Assembly: GCA_951799445.1 (NCBI GenBank) | Contig: OX637287.1 | Coordinates: 31,700,224 to 31,764,223 of the forward strand | Reading direction: 5' to 3' | From: Pseudisothecium myosuroides | Lineage: Eukaryota; Streptophyta; Bryopsida; Hypnales; Lembophyllaceae | DNA: 64,000 nucleotides | Shown: one piece after another, positions 43,746 to 53,979 of the stretch | How the letters are laid out: each line of letters begins with the position of its first letter | Numbering within the stretch: the first letter of the stretch is position 1 | The notes under the pieces: generated by a model | The model's database searches: none | Told to the model about the DNA's origin: nothing | Seen by the model: the letters and a program-made list of their open reading frames with translations, nothing else | Position numbers and translations under genes: made by a program

Positions 43746-45341
43746 GTTGCGTCCCAAGTCATCCCCGAAGAGCTGGAGTCTGACCTTGAAGAGTCTACCC
43801 CACTAGTCAAGACATCCCGCAAGAACCTTCAAACCACTTTGGAGAGCTTTGAAGCGGTGGAGATTGAGGTCGAAATAGTCGACAAAATCATCCCCCGAAC
43901 CCTAGTGGATGACGGCAGTGGCGTCAACATCATGCCAGCCTATACTATGCGCAAGTTAGGTCTAGAGATTACGCACCCTTCTTGCGTGACCCTCAAATGC
44001 GCTGATCAACGATTGGTCAAGACCATTGGCCGAATCAAAGACCTCCGGATTCAGACTGGGGGAGTCGATTACATTGTCACCTTTGAAGTCTTGCCACTCA
44101 ACGAGGAGGCCACCAGTCCCTACCCATTACTCTTGGGTCGGGGGTTCCTTCGCCAATGTGGCGGGGTAGTAGACTGGGGGAAGGCCCAACCCACCTTCAC
44201 CTACGGGCCAAACGAGGCAAGGACAAAGATACCATTCGTCTCCAACAACCCAGGTCCACGGGGGCCCCAAGAGTTCGTATACACCACCATCCAAACTATG
44301 CAGGCCTCGACAACCACTGACCTAGGTAAGATGAAATGCTTAGGCTTAGGTCTGTATGGGTTGGAAGACAATACGCCATTCGAGGAATGGCTTCAAGAGC
44401 ACCCCGACTCCAGCGAAGATGCATTGGTCATCATCTGCACCTCCGCAATTCAAAACGATCCAAGCACCGCGCAGAGTACAGCTATCAAAGTTTCCACCGA
44501 TAGCTTGGATCCAGATAACGAAGCCGAATTAGCTCCTACACCAGAATCCGGCCAGAGAATGATACCCAACCACGAGGGCAGGGCAAAGGCCAACCACCAC
44601 CTTGAAGACGACCACCGAGTCCGACACGTCCCATACCGAATAGTTGCTCCACGACCACCACGTTGGCTGCAACTCGGTCCTGAGGGGACGCGGACAGCCT
44701 TCAGAGTCATGACTTCAGGTATCACTCTTCCCCACCGACGCGGGCCGCTCCGAATCACATGTCCCCGTTTCTCTGCACCTCCTAGGAACCATTACTGCGA
44801 CACGGGAGGAACATTGGTCGCCCCCAGCAACGCCCCCCACGTCATGGGCGAAGATCTACCTCCAACTCCAAACACGTCCGAGCCGATGCACTGCCAACTC
44901 CAAGAGATTGAGGATGGTGACCCGCAACCAGGGAACTATCTCAGTGATGAGGACAACAGCCCTATTGCGGTCCGCGATTTTCCATTCAACTGTCATCCTC
45001 CAGAGGGGTGGATTCCGGGAGTACATGGCGAATGGGGAGAAGTCCTAGAGCTGACCGACAAGGAAGAGATTGCCGAGACCTTGTCAGCCATGCACGAGGT
45101 AGCAACGGCCTCTGTTGGAGTCGTCTCGTACGGAATACATAATGCTCCGCACGCTTGGCAGCAGCAAGTAAGGGCTCTAGAAGCGCCAAGGGGGCAGGAG
45201 GAGGACGAGCTGCAGCCACTGGTAAGTCCTGCAGCACCTACCACTCCTGATAACCAAGAGCAACCACCCACCGGCCAGGTACGAGGTATCTCTGCCACAA
45301 CTCTCTTCCAAACCATAGCTTGTTGGTTTCTGGGCGCCTAA
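43746..45341 (+). CDS. pro: Aspartic protease and downstream linker, in frame with gag; rest of pol missing
   Basis: Continues the gag frame after one TGA; the first ATG in the segment is at 43839. The retropepsin-like active site is LVDDGSGVNIMP, followed by the typical second half (PLLLGRGFLRQCGGVVDWG). A long linker (FEEWLQEHPDSSEDALVIIC and beyond) without recognised domain follows. It ends with CWFLGA at a junction where sequence normally downstream of integrase begins: AGCTTGTTGGTTTCTGGGCG is shared with 38239-38258 of the minus element. Reverse transcriptase, RNase H and integrase are absent, so this copy could move only with help from others. Confidence 0.8.
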   Translation, partial: VASQVIPEELESDLEESTPLVKTSRKNLQTTLESFEAVEIEVEIVDKIIPRTLVDDGSGVNIMPAYTMRKLGLEITHPSCVTLKCADQRLVKTIGRIKDLRIQTGGVDYIVTFEVLPLNEEATSPYPLLLGRGFLRQCGGVVDWGKAQPTFTYGPNEARTKIPFVSNNPGPRGPQEFVYTTIQTMQASTTTDLGKMKCLGLGLYGLEDNTPFEEWLQEHPDSSEDALVIICTSAIQNDPSTAQSTAIKVSTDSLDPDNEAELAPTPESGQRMIPNHEGRAKANHHLEDDHRVRHVPYRIVAPRPPRWLQLGPEGTRTAFRVMTSGITLPHRRGPLRITCPRFSAPPRNHYCDTGGTLVAPSNAPHVMGEDLPPTPNTSEPMHCQLQEIEDGDPQPGNYLSDEDNSPIAVRDFPFNCHPPEGWIPGVHGEWGEVLELTDKEEIAETLSAMHEVATASVGVVSYGIHNAPHAWQQQVRALEAPRGQEEDELQPLVSPAAPTTPDNQEQPPTGQVRGISATTLFQTIACWFLGA

Positions 45342-46800
45342 ACCATAATTGGTTACGATTATTAATAATATAAGGTTAGCCTTATATTATAGATGATTGT
45401 GTAAAAGGCCTATTTAGCCGTCCAAACAAAAAAATTTAATAGCTAACCTCTTATTATTCACGACAGATAGTAAGAAAACTAGAAAAAAACCCAAAAAATA
45501 CCAAAAAAAAAAAATGAAAGCTTGAAAAACCATTGAAAATCCTAAAAAAATTGAAGGTTCTAAAAGTTCACTATTGCATGATCTCCCAAATCCCTATGGG
45601 ATTTTAGAATTAGAAAAAACACAGAGAGGTGGTTGTTATTTCGGGACCAAGTCAAGATTTTAACAGTCTCTACTTTCTGGCACAGAGTGGTGGTTGTTAT
45701 TTTGGGACTAATCCATCTACCCCTTGGGAAGAATCAAGAATATTAAGATTCTTGAGGATGGTTCACATCTAACGTAAAAGTAAAAGCCGCGGGGCCAAAA
45801 GCCGCAAGGCCAACCAACTTTGTTGACCGTTCTAGCTTGCCTAACTCTCAGTAGGACAGGAATACATCGAGTGTGTTGGGAACTGCTCACACTTGAGCCC
45901 AACACATGAGTGTGTTGGGAACTGCTCAGACCTGAGCCCAACACATCACCAACCTGTCAGAGTTAGCGTCATGTGGAAGACAGATGACCTTTCACTTAGA
46001 TTAAATACTTGTCAGACCGACATAATAGAAGCCACATAGTCGGATGAAAGGGCGGCTGAAAGTTGACACTCGTCCCTTGCTAGACTGTCGAACCTGCTAA
46101 TATGCTAACGAGGCGGCTAGTTTAAGAAGGGGCATTGGCGCTCGTCCCTTGCTAGACCGTCGAACCTGCCGATGTGCTAACGAGGCGGCTAGTTTAAGAA
46201 GGGGCACTAGATACTAGACCGTTGTAATAATGCAGAAGGCTTAAAAAACGGCTAGTTTAGGACTGACACCTTACATCATGTCCCCCACGTTAGGGTATAA
46301 GAATGAGGGGGGCAGCCCTCGTACTTTTAAGCTACTGGTAGCGTCATGTGCAGGTACCGCTTGAGTAACACATGGACCATGGATGGTTCAACCCGCCAAC
46401 AGTCTTACCAGTCGCGCTTCAGATCAAAATTCTCTGTGTTGAGAAACGCAGCTTCTCCCACTTCCTCATCTCTCACTTCGGTTTTAATTTCTTCCTCCGT
46501 GTGCTTCAGCATCCTTGGCCTGTGCAGATTCCCGTTGTTAACTATGGAGAGATCTGGGAAAGCATCATCTACGTCCTAGTCTAGCATTTTCTCGAACAGC
46601 GGAGTGATTTCACAGTCTTCGGGTGCCGGCGCCCTTCTATCTCCCCCCTGCCCTGTCTTCGTTATCTTCTCCTCGCTTATTTCCCTACATGTCGTCCTTG
46701 GTTCACATTCTTCCTCTTGTTCAGTCTCCTCAGGCTTCTTCTTTTTCAAAACCTACCCTAGCAGGACGAACCGTCAGTTACCATTCACAGTTGCATAGAA
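45342..46800 (+). other. 3' non-pol region of the plus element: hairpins and tandem repeats
   Basis: Contains a 10-11-bp hairpin TAATATAAGG/CCTTATATTA around TTAG (45365-45390), the tandem 35-nt hairpins (45872-45906, 45911-45945) and two units of the 72-bp repeat (about 46070-46210). Then comes sequence nearly identical to the minus element until about 46680. A good polypyrimidine-AG (CTTCTTTTTCA..CCCTAGCAG, ending 46764) precedes the accessory ORF and is conserved in the minus element. Confidence 0.65.
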
Positions 46801-46802
46801 TC

Positions 46803-47447
46803 ATGCCAGGAAGGAGAGATGAGTTCCGGGAGCGGTCGCCCTCGGAATCATCATTACAATCAACACCGTCGTCTTCTTCCCTGCCATTTTATCTAGTTGG
46901 GTCTACCATAGGGCCATCTTCACCGGCGCCAGCTACAGCAGCAGAGGCGGAAGAAGAGGCCCTAACACAATCCCTCACCGAAGTTCAGTCACTATCACCA
47001 GAAACCGCCACACCACCAGAGCTTCTAGTGCGCCAGCCATCGGAGGAGCAGACGTCGGAACCAGCAGCTCGTGCTGTTGAAGAAGAACCTGAGCCTCCCC
47101 AGCCCAACCCACGCCGAAGACGCCGCGAGGAAGAGGAGCAACCTCACCGCAGTCCACCTCCGCGTCATAATCCATGGGGCATCCAAATGGCTGGCTTGGA
47201 ACCAAACCGGGCATTTGCACTCCTGGTGCAAAACTTGCGAGACGAGGAAACAGGCGAAGATACTATACTCTTGCGCCAATTCGTCAACCCAAACGATAGC
47301 ATTATCATCGAGAGCCCGGATGACGAAGTCCATAGATTCACGCCAAGGGGGCCCTTGGAGATTCTCCCCAGGCATGATCGAGCACTTTGCATCGTCCAGA
47401 TTGTGATAAGCTTGGCTGCATTCCTGGGTATCATGCAAGACCCCTGA
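46803..47447 (+). CDS. Accessory ORF of the retrotransposon, plus-element version (214 aa)
   Basis: The frame is open from 46623. The start at 46803 (MPGRRDEF) is preferred because it gives the same length as the minus-element homologue (210 aa). The N-terminal half is Ser/Pro/Glu-rich. A basic-acidic hinge RRRRREEEEQP lies at about residues 108-118, followed by a more regular C-terminal domain (FALLVQNLRDEE, RGPLEILPRHDRA, VISLAAFLGI). It sits where an env gene would be but has no signal peptide or anchor. It is not recognised as any named family. The strong divergence from its homologue contrasts with the near-identical flanks. Confidence 0.6.
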   Translation: MPGRRDEFRERSPSESSLQSTPSSSSLPFYLVGSTIGPSSPAPATAAEAEEEALTQSLTEVQSLSPETATPPELLVRQPSEEQTSEPAARAVEEEPEPPQPNPRRRRREEEEQPHRSPPPRHNPWGIQMAGLEPNRAFALLVQNLRDEETGEDTILLRQFVNPNDSIIIESPDDEVHRFTPRGPLEILPRHDRALCIVQIVISLAAFLGIMQDP

Positions 47448-47488
47448 TCTCCTCGGCATTCCTTGTCCCACCCTTGTATATACTTATT

Positions 47489-47522
<34 letters not shown>

Positions 47523-48406
47523 CCTTGCCACTGTGCAATAGGGGAGGGACCGGTCCAACACCGACACCGACTTATATATCACTGGAGCAGACCGACGGAC
47601 GTCTTCCGCCGCGACGCCGGCAGTTTGTAGACCGCAGCTTCATCGCGGTAAAGATACCTCAATTTTCCCTTGGCGACGCAGGTTCGAACCTCGAGCCAGG
47701 CACCGGGGCGCCCCCTATCTGAGCTAGTGACAAGATGGCAAGAAATGCTGCGGCCTCCACGACGGAAGACACTTTTCTAAGTGAAGCTCCCGAGCATTGA
47801 GGTCTCAGACCACTTGCCTTTTCCATTTATGCTTTTCCTTTCTGTTTTTCTTTTTTTCTTTTATTTCATCTCATTAGTCCAAACTCACTCCGTTGAGGGA
47901 GGAAGGCGGGTTTGAAATATTTTTTATCTATGGTGTCCCGATTTGCTGTATCAAAGGAGGACAGGGGTTTCTCTCTCTACTTCTATCTCCCCCTTAGATC
48001 CAAACTCACTCCGTTGAGGACGGATGGCGGGTTTTTTATATTTTTTATCTATAGATCCAAGTCGACTCCATTCGAGGCGGATGGTGAAACAACAAGAAAA
48101 TTAAAAACTAGAATAAATAGAAAATGAACAAAAATATGAGTGATAAGTCTACGGGGGTCAAACTTCCTTTGACCACCCCTAGCCCTTCCACTTGGGAGGT
48201 GGACTATTCCCTCTGCTCTCTTTCCCCCTGTCAGTTAATCCATCAAGAGTCTCTTGATAGGAATAACATCCTTTTAGATAGAGTCGCATCTTGGTTTCTA
48301 GTCTGTCATTAGGTTTAATCTCGAAATTGACTGTGTACCCAATAGTTGTAGCAAGAGATGCTGGGTCCTCATGATTTTGCAAATCATACCGCAGATGGCC
48401 ACCATA
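47448..48406 (+). other. 3' untranslated segment of the plus element
   Basis: Contains a pure A tract (about 47491-47520) where the minus element has an interrupted A-rich tract. It also has the inverted A-box/B-box pair, repeated GTTGAGGACGGATGGCGGG-like motifs (47890-48090) and an ATGATTTTGCAAATCAT dyad just before the LTR. No classical polypurine tract is visible next to the LTR (the last bases are GGCCACCATA). Confidence 0.6.
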
Positions 48407-49696
48407 TGTGAGCTCCCAATTTGTCACTTGGGACTCGTAGAATTATTTTTTTGAAAATTTGCAATTTAAAGTTGATAAAAGTATACAAAAATCCATAAAA
48501 AGAGTATAGAACCGAAATAGGGTTGTGTCATACCCATTATAGTATTTGGTCTAGATTTGTGTTTTCTACTTAGAATCCCCCAAACTTTGCCTAAAAATAG
48601 TATAGGAATATCGAAAAGGTTAGATTTGGAGGATTCGTGTCACACAGCCCCAAAAGGGCTAAGTCCCACCATGAATGTGGCGATTCATGGCTAGGTTCGT
48701 CCGAGGGATCCACAGCGAGGCCACTAGGTTGAGTCCTAGAGTTAGATTTAGAATTCCCCATTAGATCAACGAATTCCCAAAATCCGGATTGTTAGCATGC
48801 AGGAGCCACTCACGCAAGACCGGGCCCGTGGAGGAATCTACAGCCCCAGGATGGTGTTCTAGGGTGAATCCCATGCCAGGAGTCCAACGGCGAAATCGGT
48901 TCGCCAAGATTCCTCCACCTGCAGAAGATTCCCGCACCGTCGCCACTTCAAGGAGATGTCCAGTTTAAATCTCCATTGACCAATCGTGCCAGGTACGGAA
49001 ACACACCCGCACGTCTTTCATGCGACTCCCTGAGAGGTCACGTGAAAAATCCCGGCATCTTCCGACTTGCAGAAGAACTTTTTCCCGGGTAGTCAACTCT
49101 CCTAACCTCCAACGGGAATTTCATGGAAATTACCTAGGTTACAATAAAATCTCACTAAAAATTAGACTAGCTTGTTTTATGTTAATAATGCGCTCCGTGG
49201 AGTTTCACGACATTCCGATAGCGGCAAGTACCCGAACCGGTGAGATTCCTCGGGAATTAACCACGTGGCGGGGTCCCCGCCACGTTGACCGGCATTCCGG
49301 GACCATACGATGGCAAAACAAAGTCAACCAAAAGTCCTTCCCGACTCTCTCGCACCTACCGGAAACCCTAGGCTATTCACATTTCTCAAAATAGGAGACC
49401 TCCAAGATCTAGGATTTTACCACAATTTGGTTCTTAAACTAAAGTAGCCTGCGATGGGTTTTTGGCCTCGGTACGGGGGGTACAAGGATCTATGACTAAA
49501 CACGGCGTTCTGGATCCAACGGCGCAATCCGTTCGGCGATTGGAGCTAATCTCCAAAAGTTAGGATGTTGGTCCAGCATAGATGGTAGAAGTAGAAATTT
49601 AGGATGTAGGATGAAAATCTTTGAGGATGAGGATGAAAATCCCCGTTGATAAGGTTACCTTAGAACTCTAGAGAGAGGGGTGAGCCCTTGGAAACC

Positions 49697-49704
49697 TATA
49701 TAAG
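49697..49704 (+). promoter_or_regulatory. TATA box of the 3' LTR
   Basis: TATATAAG in the CCTATATAAGGGCCCC context. In this copy it could drive transcription into the flanking DNA. Confidence 0.65.
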
Positions 49705-51823
49705 GGCCCCATTTCTCTCTCTAGAACACCCCCAATTCTTGTTTTGGGTCCGTGGGTCCAAGTTATTTTGGATATTTTGGCGTTTGAAGCCAAAAACCTC
49801 TACGGTGTTTTCGGAGCACTTTTGGCTCCATTGTTGCTTATTTTCAAGCTTTGAAGGTCCTTAGGGGTCCTTCTACCTTGCTTTGTGTACTCTTTTGTGA
49901 AGTTGTTGGCATCTTGTTGTAAGTGGAGAGCTTCTCTCTCCCTCTTGTACGTGTTGCGGTCTAACTTGTGAAGTTTAAGTTTCTTTTGTTTGTATCTTGT
50001 ACTAATCCTAAAGTTACCCCCCACCGTACCTTGGCGATGCCGCTTTGGGGGGCCTTTAGCGTGTGAGCTTTGTGTTGTCACGTGGTCTAACTTGTGTGTT
50101 TTTTTTCCCTTCGTGTTTTGTCTTACACCCTCTTCTAACCTTCTCTTTGTCGAATGGACCCCCCTCCGGGACGGCGAAGCTTTGAACCTCCTTTGTGCAT
50201 GTTTCCTAAAGTTATCCCAAACCCTCTTCTAATCTTCTCCTTGTTGAGTGGACCCTCCTCCGGGACGACGAAGCTTTGAACCTATGTGTTTTTTTTTCTC
50301 TTTCTTTAAAAGTTTAGTTGTTTTTCCCTTTTCTAAAGTCTCTCTCATTGTGTGGACCCTCCTTGGAAACGGCGAAGCTTTGAACTAGTGACAAGTTGAA
50401 GTCCTAAAACATGTGTTAAAAGTGTAGACAGCGAAGCCTTGAACCCCCGAAGTGTCAAAGAAGTCCTAAAGTTGGTGTTAAAACTAACTTAACGGCGAAG
50501 CTTTGCACTTCCCCCGGGTTTAGTTCCAAAGTCTAGTTTCCAAGACCCTTGTGGAAACCTCCAGAGTTTAGCTTCCAAGATATTAGAGTCTAGCATGAAG
50601 TAGGAAGTGGTGGACCAAGTTTAGTTACCTAGCCCTGGTATACGTGGTTTGCTAAGCCGAGTGTCTTGCTTCACAACTTTGGGCCTAACCCCCGGACGGC
50701 GAAGCCTTGACTCTAACACCAATTTTTCCAAAACTCCAATTTTTATTGGTTAAGTGGGTTCCCCTGAGGGAACCCGTTGAGGTGATTAAAAATTTTGGAG
50801 TGCCAGCGGACCAGCCAGCCAGCGGACCAGCCAGCCAGCGGACCAGCCAGCCCAGCAGTAACGGAGCTCAGCTGCAGTAACGGGAGCCCAGCGGCAGTAA
50901 CGGGAGAGCCCAGCGGCAATAACGGAGCCCAGCCACTGCGGTACAAGGCCGGTACAGGGCCGGTAACCAAGCCGGTACACTGCTTGTCCAGCGCCCAACC
51001 TTGGCCGGTTTTGCGATTTGGGTAGACTGACCATGACTCACACACATCATGGCTGATTTTCAGACCACAACGGGATGATGCCCTGCGGGGCCCCAACTTT
51101 GGTTTTTTGTTTGAAAAAACTCTCCACTAATCAAGGCCTAGTTTAGAAAATTAGTTATAGATCTAGTTAGGAAGTTAGTGATAGATCTAGTTTAGGAAAT
51201 TAGTGATAGATATAGTTTAGGAAATCAGAGATAGAGCTAGTTTAGAAAACCAGTTAAACCCAGTGGGGATCCAAGGCCAAAAATTCCAAAACTTCCAAAT
51301 TGTGACTAAAAGAAAAACAAAGGGAAGGGAAGGAAGAGAGTCAACACCTCACATTACTCCTACACACCTAATTGCACCCTCCACGTCACACCTGCACGCA
51401 CACTTGAAACCTCCATTCTAACCAACCAAATACACACATGAGCAATGGAGGGAGATTAGGAAGAAGGAGATGAAGTAGAGAACAAAAAGGAGAGAGACGA
51501 TAAATAGTAACCAAGGTCTAAGCCTAGGTAGACTTAGGGAGGGAAATCTTGGGAATTTGTGGTGACCGTTGGGGGGAGGATTAGGATGACACAAAGGCAA
51601 ATTGTGTAAGAGGGTAGGAAGGACATTTAAACCCTTCTCGTAATTTGAAACCATAGTGTAAGACTCATAAAAGCTTAGGTGGAATAGTGCTAGTGTAGAA
51701 GAGAGGGGAAGAAAAAAAAGAAAAGGAGGAAGGGAAAGAGGGAGTTAGATCATCAAAAATTGTAATATTTTCTCAATAAGCGGTGAGCTTGGGGAAAAAT
51801 TCAAAACAAAACCAAAGACTACC

Positions 51824-51886
51824 ATGGAGCGTGAGGATGTACACGTGGACGGGGACGAAGTCATTTCCGAGACCGGTAGTGAAGAG
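51824..51886 (+). CDS. Candidate 21-codon leader exon in the LTR (ATG to splice donor)
   Basis: ACCATGG (good plant start context) opens 21 codons, MEREDVHVDG... to ...ETGSEE, ending exactly at GAG|GTGAGT. The peptide is acidic like the beginning of ORF1 (GSEGDSDS), and the phases agree. It is 2.1 kb after the TATA box and 1.23 kb before the LTR end. In a full-length element the intron would remove the rest of U5, both conserved hairpins and the primer-binding site. Confidence 0.55.
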
Positions 51887-53124
51887 GTGAGTTTTTGATT
51901 TAATCTTTGATGTTTCTCCCTAATTAGCATTTATTTTCCTAATCAGCCCTTAGAGCGTGATTAGCATCCGAGATTAGTGTATATTAGAAGTTTAGATTCA
52001 AAAGTTGATAGATTAGGAATAGAGGTTTCCAAAAACAGCTTATAATTAAAATTTGACCGTAAACTGACTGCATTAGGCTAAGTTAAGCGATAGGGGGTAG
52101 GATGGAGGAATTTTAATTAAATTTGATCCACAAGGAACAATGGACAGAAATTAGGATTAGATTAGAAGGAGAATTAAAGATCAATTAACAGTTAAACACC
52201 TAGAATTAAATTAAGATTTTAATTAGGGAAGTCAAAAGTCAAAAGTCAAAAGTTTAGATTAAATTTAAAGGTTAAATTTTAGAGTCAATTGGGGAGTAAA
52301 AGGTTAGAGTCAAAAGCTAAAAGTAGAAGTTAAAACTTAGAGGTAGAAGTAAAATTTTAGAGTTAGTTGGAAGTAGAAAAATTGAGAGTCAAAGTGAAAA
52401 CGTAGAGTCAAACCTAGAGGTTAAAATTGGGAATTAATTTTAGAAGTAAAAATTTAGAGTTAAAAGTAAAAAACGTAGAGTTAAATTTAGAAGGGGTAAA
52501 TTCAGGATAGAATAGAGGAGTAAAACTTAGAGTTAAAAGTTAAACCTAGAATTAAATTCCGAGGATAAAATTTCAGAGTTAAATTAGGAGTAAAAATCTA
52601 GAGTCAAAAGTCAAACCATAGAATAGAAGTCGGTAGTTAATACTTAAAGCCAAGTTAAAAGAGTAAAAATCTAGAGTTTCATGTAGAGGTTGAAAATTAG
52701 AGTAAGATTTAGACTTTAGAAGTAGTCTTTAGAAGTAGAACTTCGAGGTGGAGTCTTAGAAGCCCACGATAGTCTTAGAGGTTCATGGAAGGAACATAGG
52801 GGTTCCCTTTTTTACGTAGTCAGGGACATTAGAAATGACGCCAACTACCTAGTCTACCCTCGACATAGGATAGATAGTTAGGGAGTTAGAATTTCACCAT
52901 CACTTTGAACATCGCGGTTAACTTGTGAGTTACTACATGCATTACTAATTATTCGCTGCCATCTACGACCCTTAGGAAACGTTAGCAAAAAAGATCCATT
53001 GCTTGGAAGGCACAGTGGACCGCGCTCACAACACCCCCATATATTAAAAAAGTGGATAAAGGCATAGAACCTGGTCGGTGTTCGCTCTATTACCAAGGGT
53101 GGGTAATCTAGCGCCCACACTTGG

Positions 53125-53396
53125 TCACTTGCATAGTGATTTTAGGCTATTTTGGGTAAGAACCCTCAAACCTTCTAGTTTCTACTACCTCTATGGCTCC
53201 AACCTATTTACAAGTGGGTTTTAGGACTATTCTAAGGAGAAAAGGCTATTTAGGACCAAAGGGCATATTGGTATGTAACATGTCCATTTTGGTTTTACAC
53301 TCTTTTTAAGGCTTTTTGTGTATAATTATGACATAAATTGCACAATCTAAGAAAAAAGAAGACTATGAGTCCCAAGTGACGAATTGGGAGCTCACA
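53125..53396 (-). mobile_element. Solo LTR, subfamily B, part 2 (U3 start)
   Basis: Continuation of 22616-26692 beyond the nested element. It ends GAATTGGGAGCTCACA, the inverted start of the LTR. It is followed by ATAGG, which fits the ATAGA flank on the left. The same U3 start is seen at 59576 in the opposite orientation. Confidence 0.85.
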
Positions 53397-53427
53397 ATAG
53401 GTATGAATTTATATTTTTCAAAAGCAT

Positions 53428-53462
53428 ATATATATATAGAGAGAGAGAGAGAGAAAGAGAGA
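53428..53462. repeat. Compound (AT)n(AG)n microsatellite
   Basis: ATATATATATATAGAGAGAG followed by further GA units and GAAAGAGAGA. Confidence 0.9.
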
Positions 53463-53979
53463 AATAAAAAAATATTGACTGTTGCAGTACTTATCAAAAT
53501 GATGTGAAACAAAACTTTATATGTAGAAAATAACAATTAGAAGCCATTTTAAATTTTCATGCAAAAAATCTTACAAAGTATGAAGTCAATAAAACATGTC
53601 TAAATATACAATGTGGATTCTTATCCTTTAGGGTTAAATTTTCATTAAAAATGTTAATTTTTTCTTTGCAATTGCATACTATATCAACAACATACCTACT
53701 AAAAGTCTACTGCACAATCTAAAATTATTTTAGGAGTTTCACTTTTGATCTTGGCACCGAATTGAAAGAATGTATACACTTGTGCAAAGGCGATACACTT
53801 TCACACCATTTATCAAAACCTTGAAAATGTGTTGCTAAGTTTTTTCAAAGAAAATTTTGATTTCAAATTGTGAGAACAATTTTTCTAACTTCAAATCCAA
53901 CATGAAATATACAATTTGAATATACAATTCAAATTGCACTTTTAATAACATTAACTATGCCTCTTAATTCCAAAATTAA

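Larger units (their letters stand above)
48407..53119 (+). mobile_element. 3' LTR of the plus element, complete (4,713 bp)
   Basis: Starts TGTGAGCTCCCAATTTGTCA and ends GCGCCCACA, followed by the CTTGG target duplication (53120-53124). It is the only intact plus-strand copy and the reference for the subfamily: G-box dyad 49263-49285, TATA box 49697-49704, CTTGGCGATGCC core about 50030, GGCGAAGCTTTGA repeats 50170-50710, GC-rich array 50800-50940. Further on are the leader exon 51824-51886, degenerate repeat field 52210-52720, anticodon-loop complement 52998-53012 and terminal hairpin. The expected U3 is about 1.3 kb and the transcribed part about 3.4 kb. Confidence 0.93.

Noticed and set aside
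46764..46803. Splicing of the LTR leader exon to the accessory ORF
   Set aside because: The best acceptor (46764) gives the wrong phase. A second AG (46790) is in phase in the plus element, but the corresponding path in the minus element meets a stop. Not supported enough to claim.
46623..47447. Accessory ORF as an envelope gene
   Set aside because: No signal peptide, fusion peptide, cysteine pattern or membrane anchor. The hydrophobic end is short and the protein is charged.
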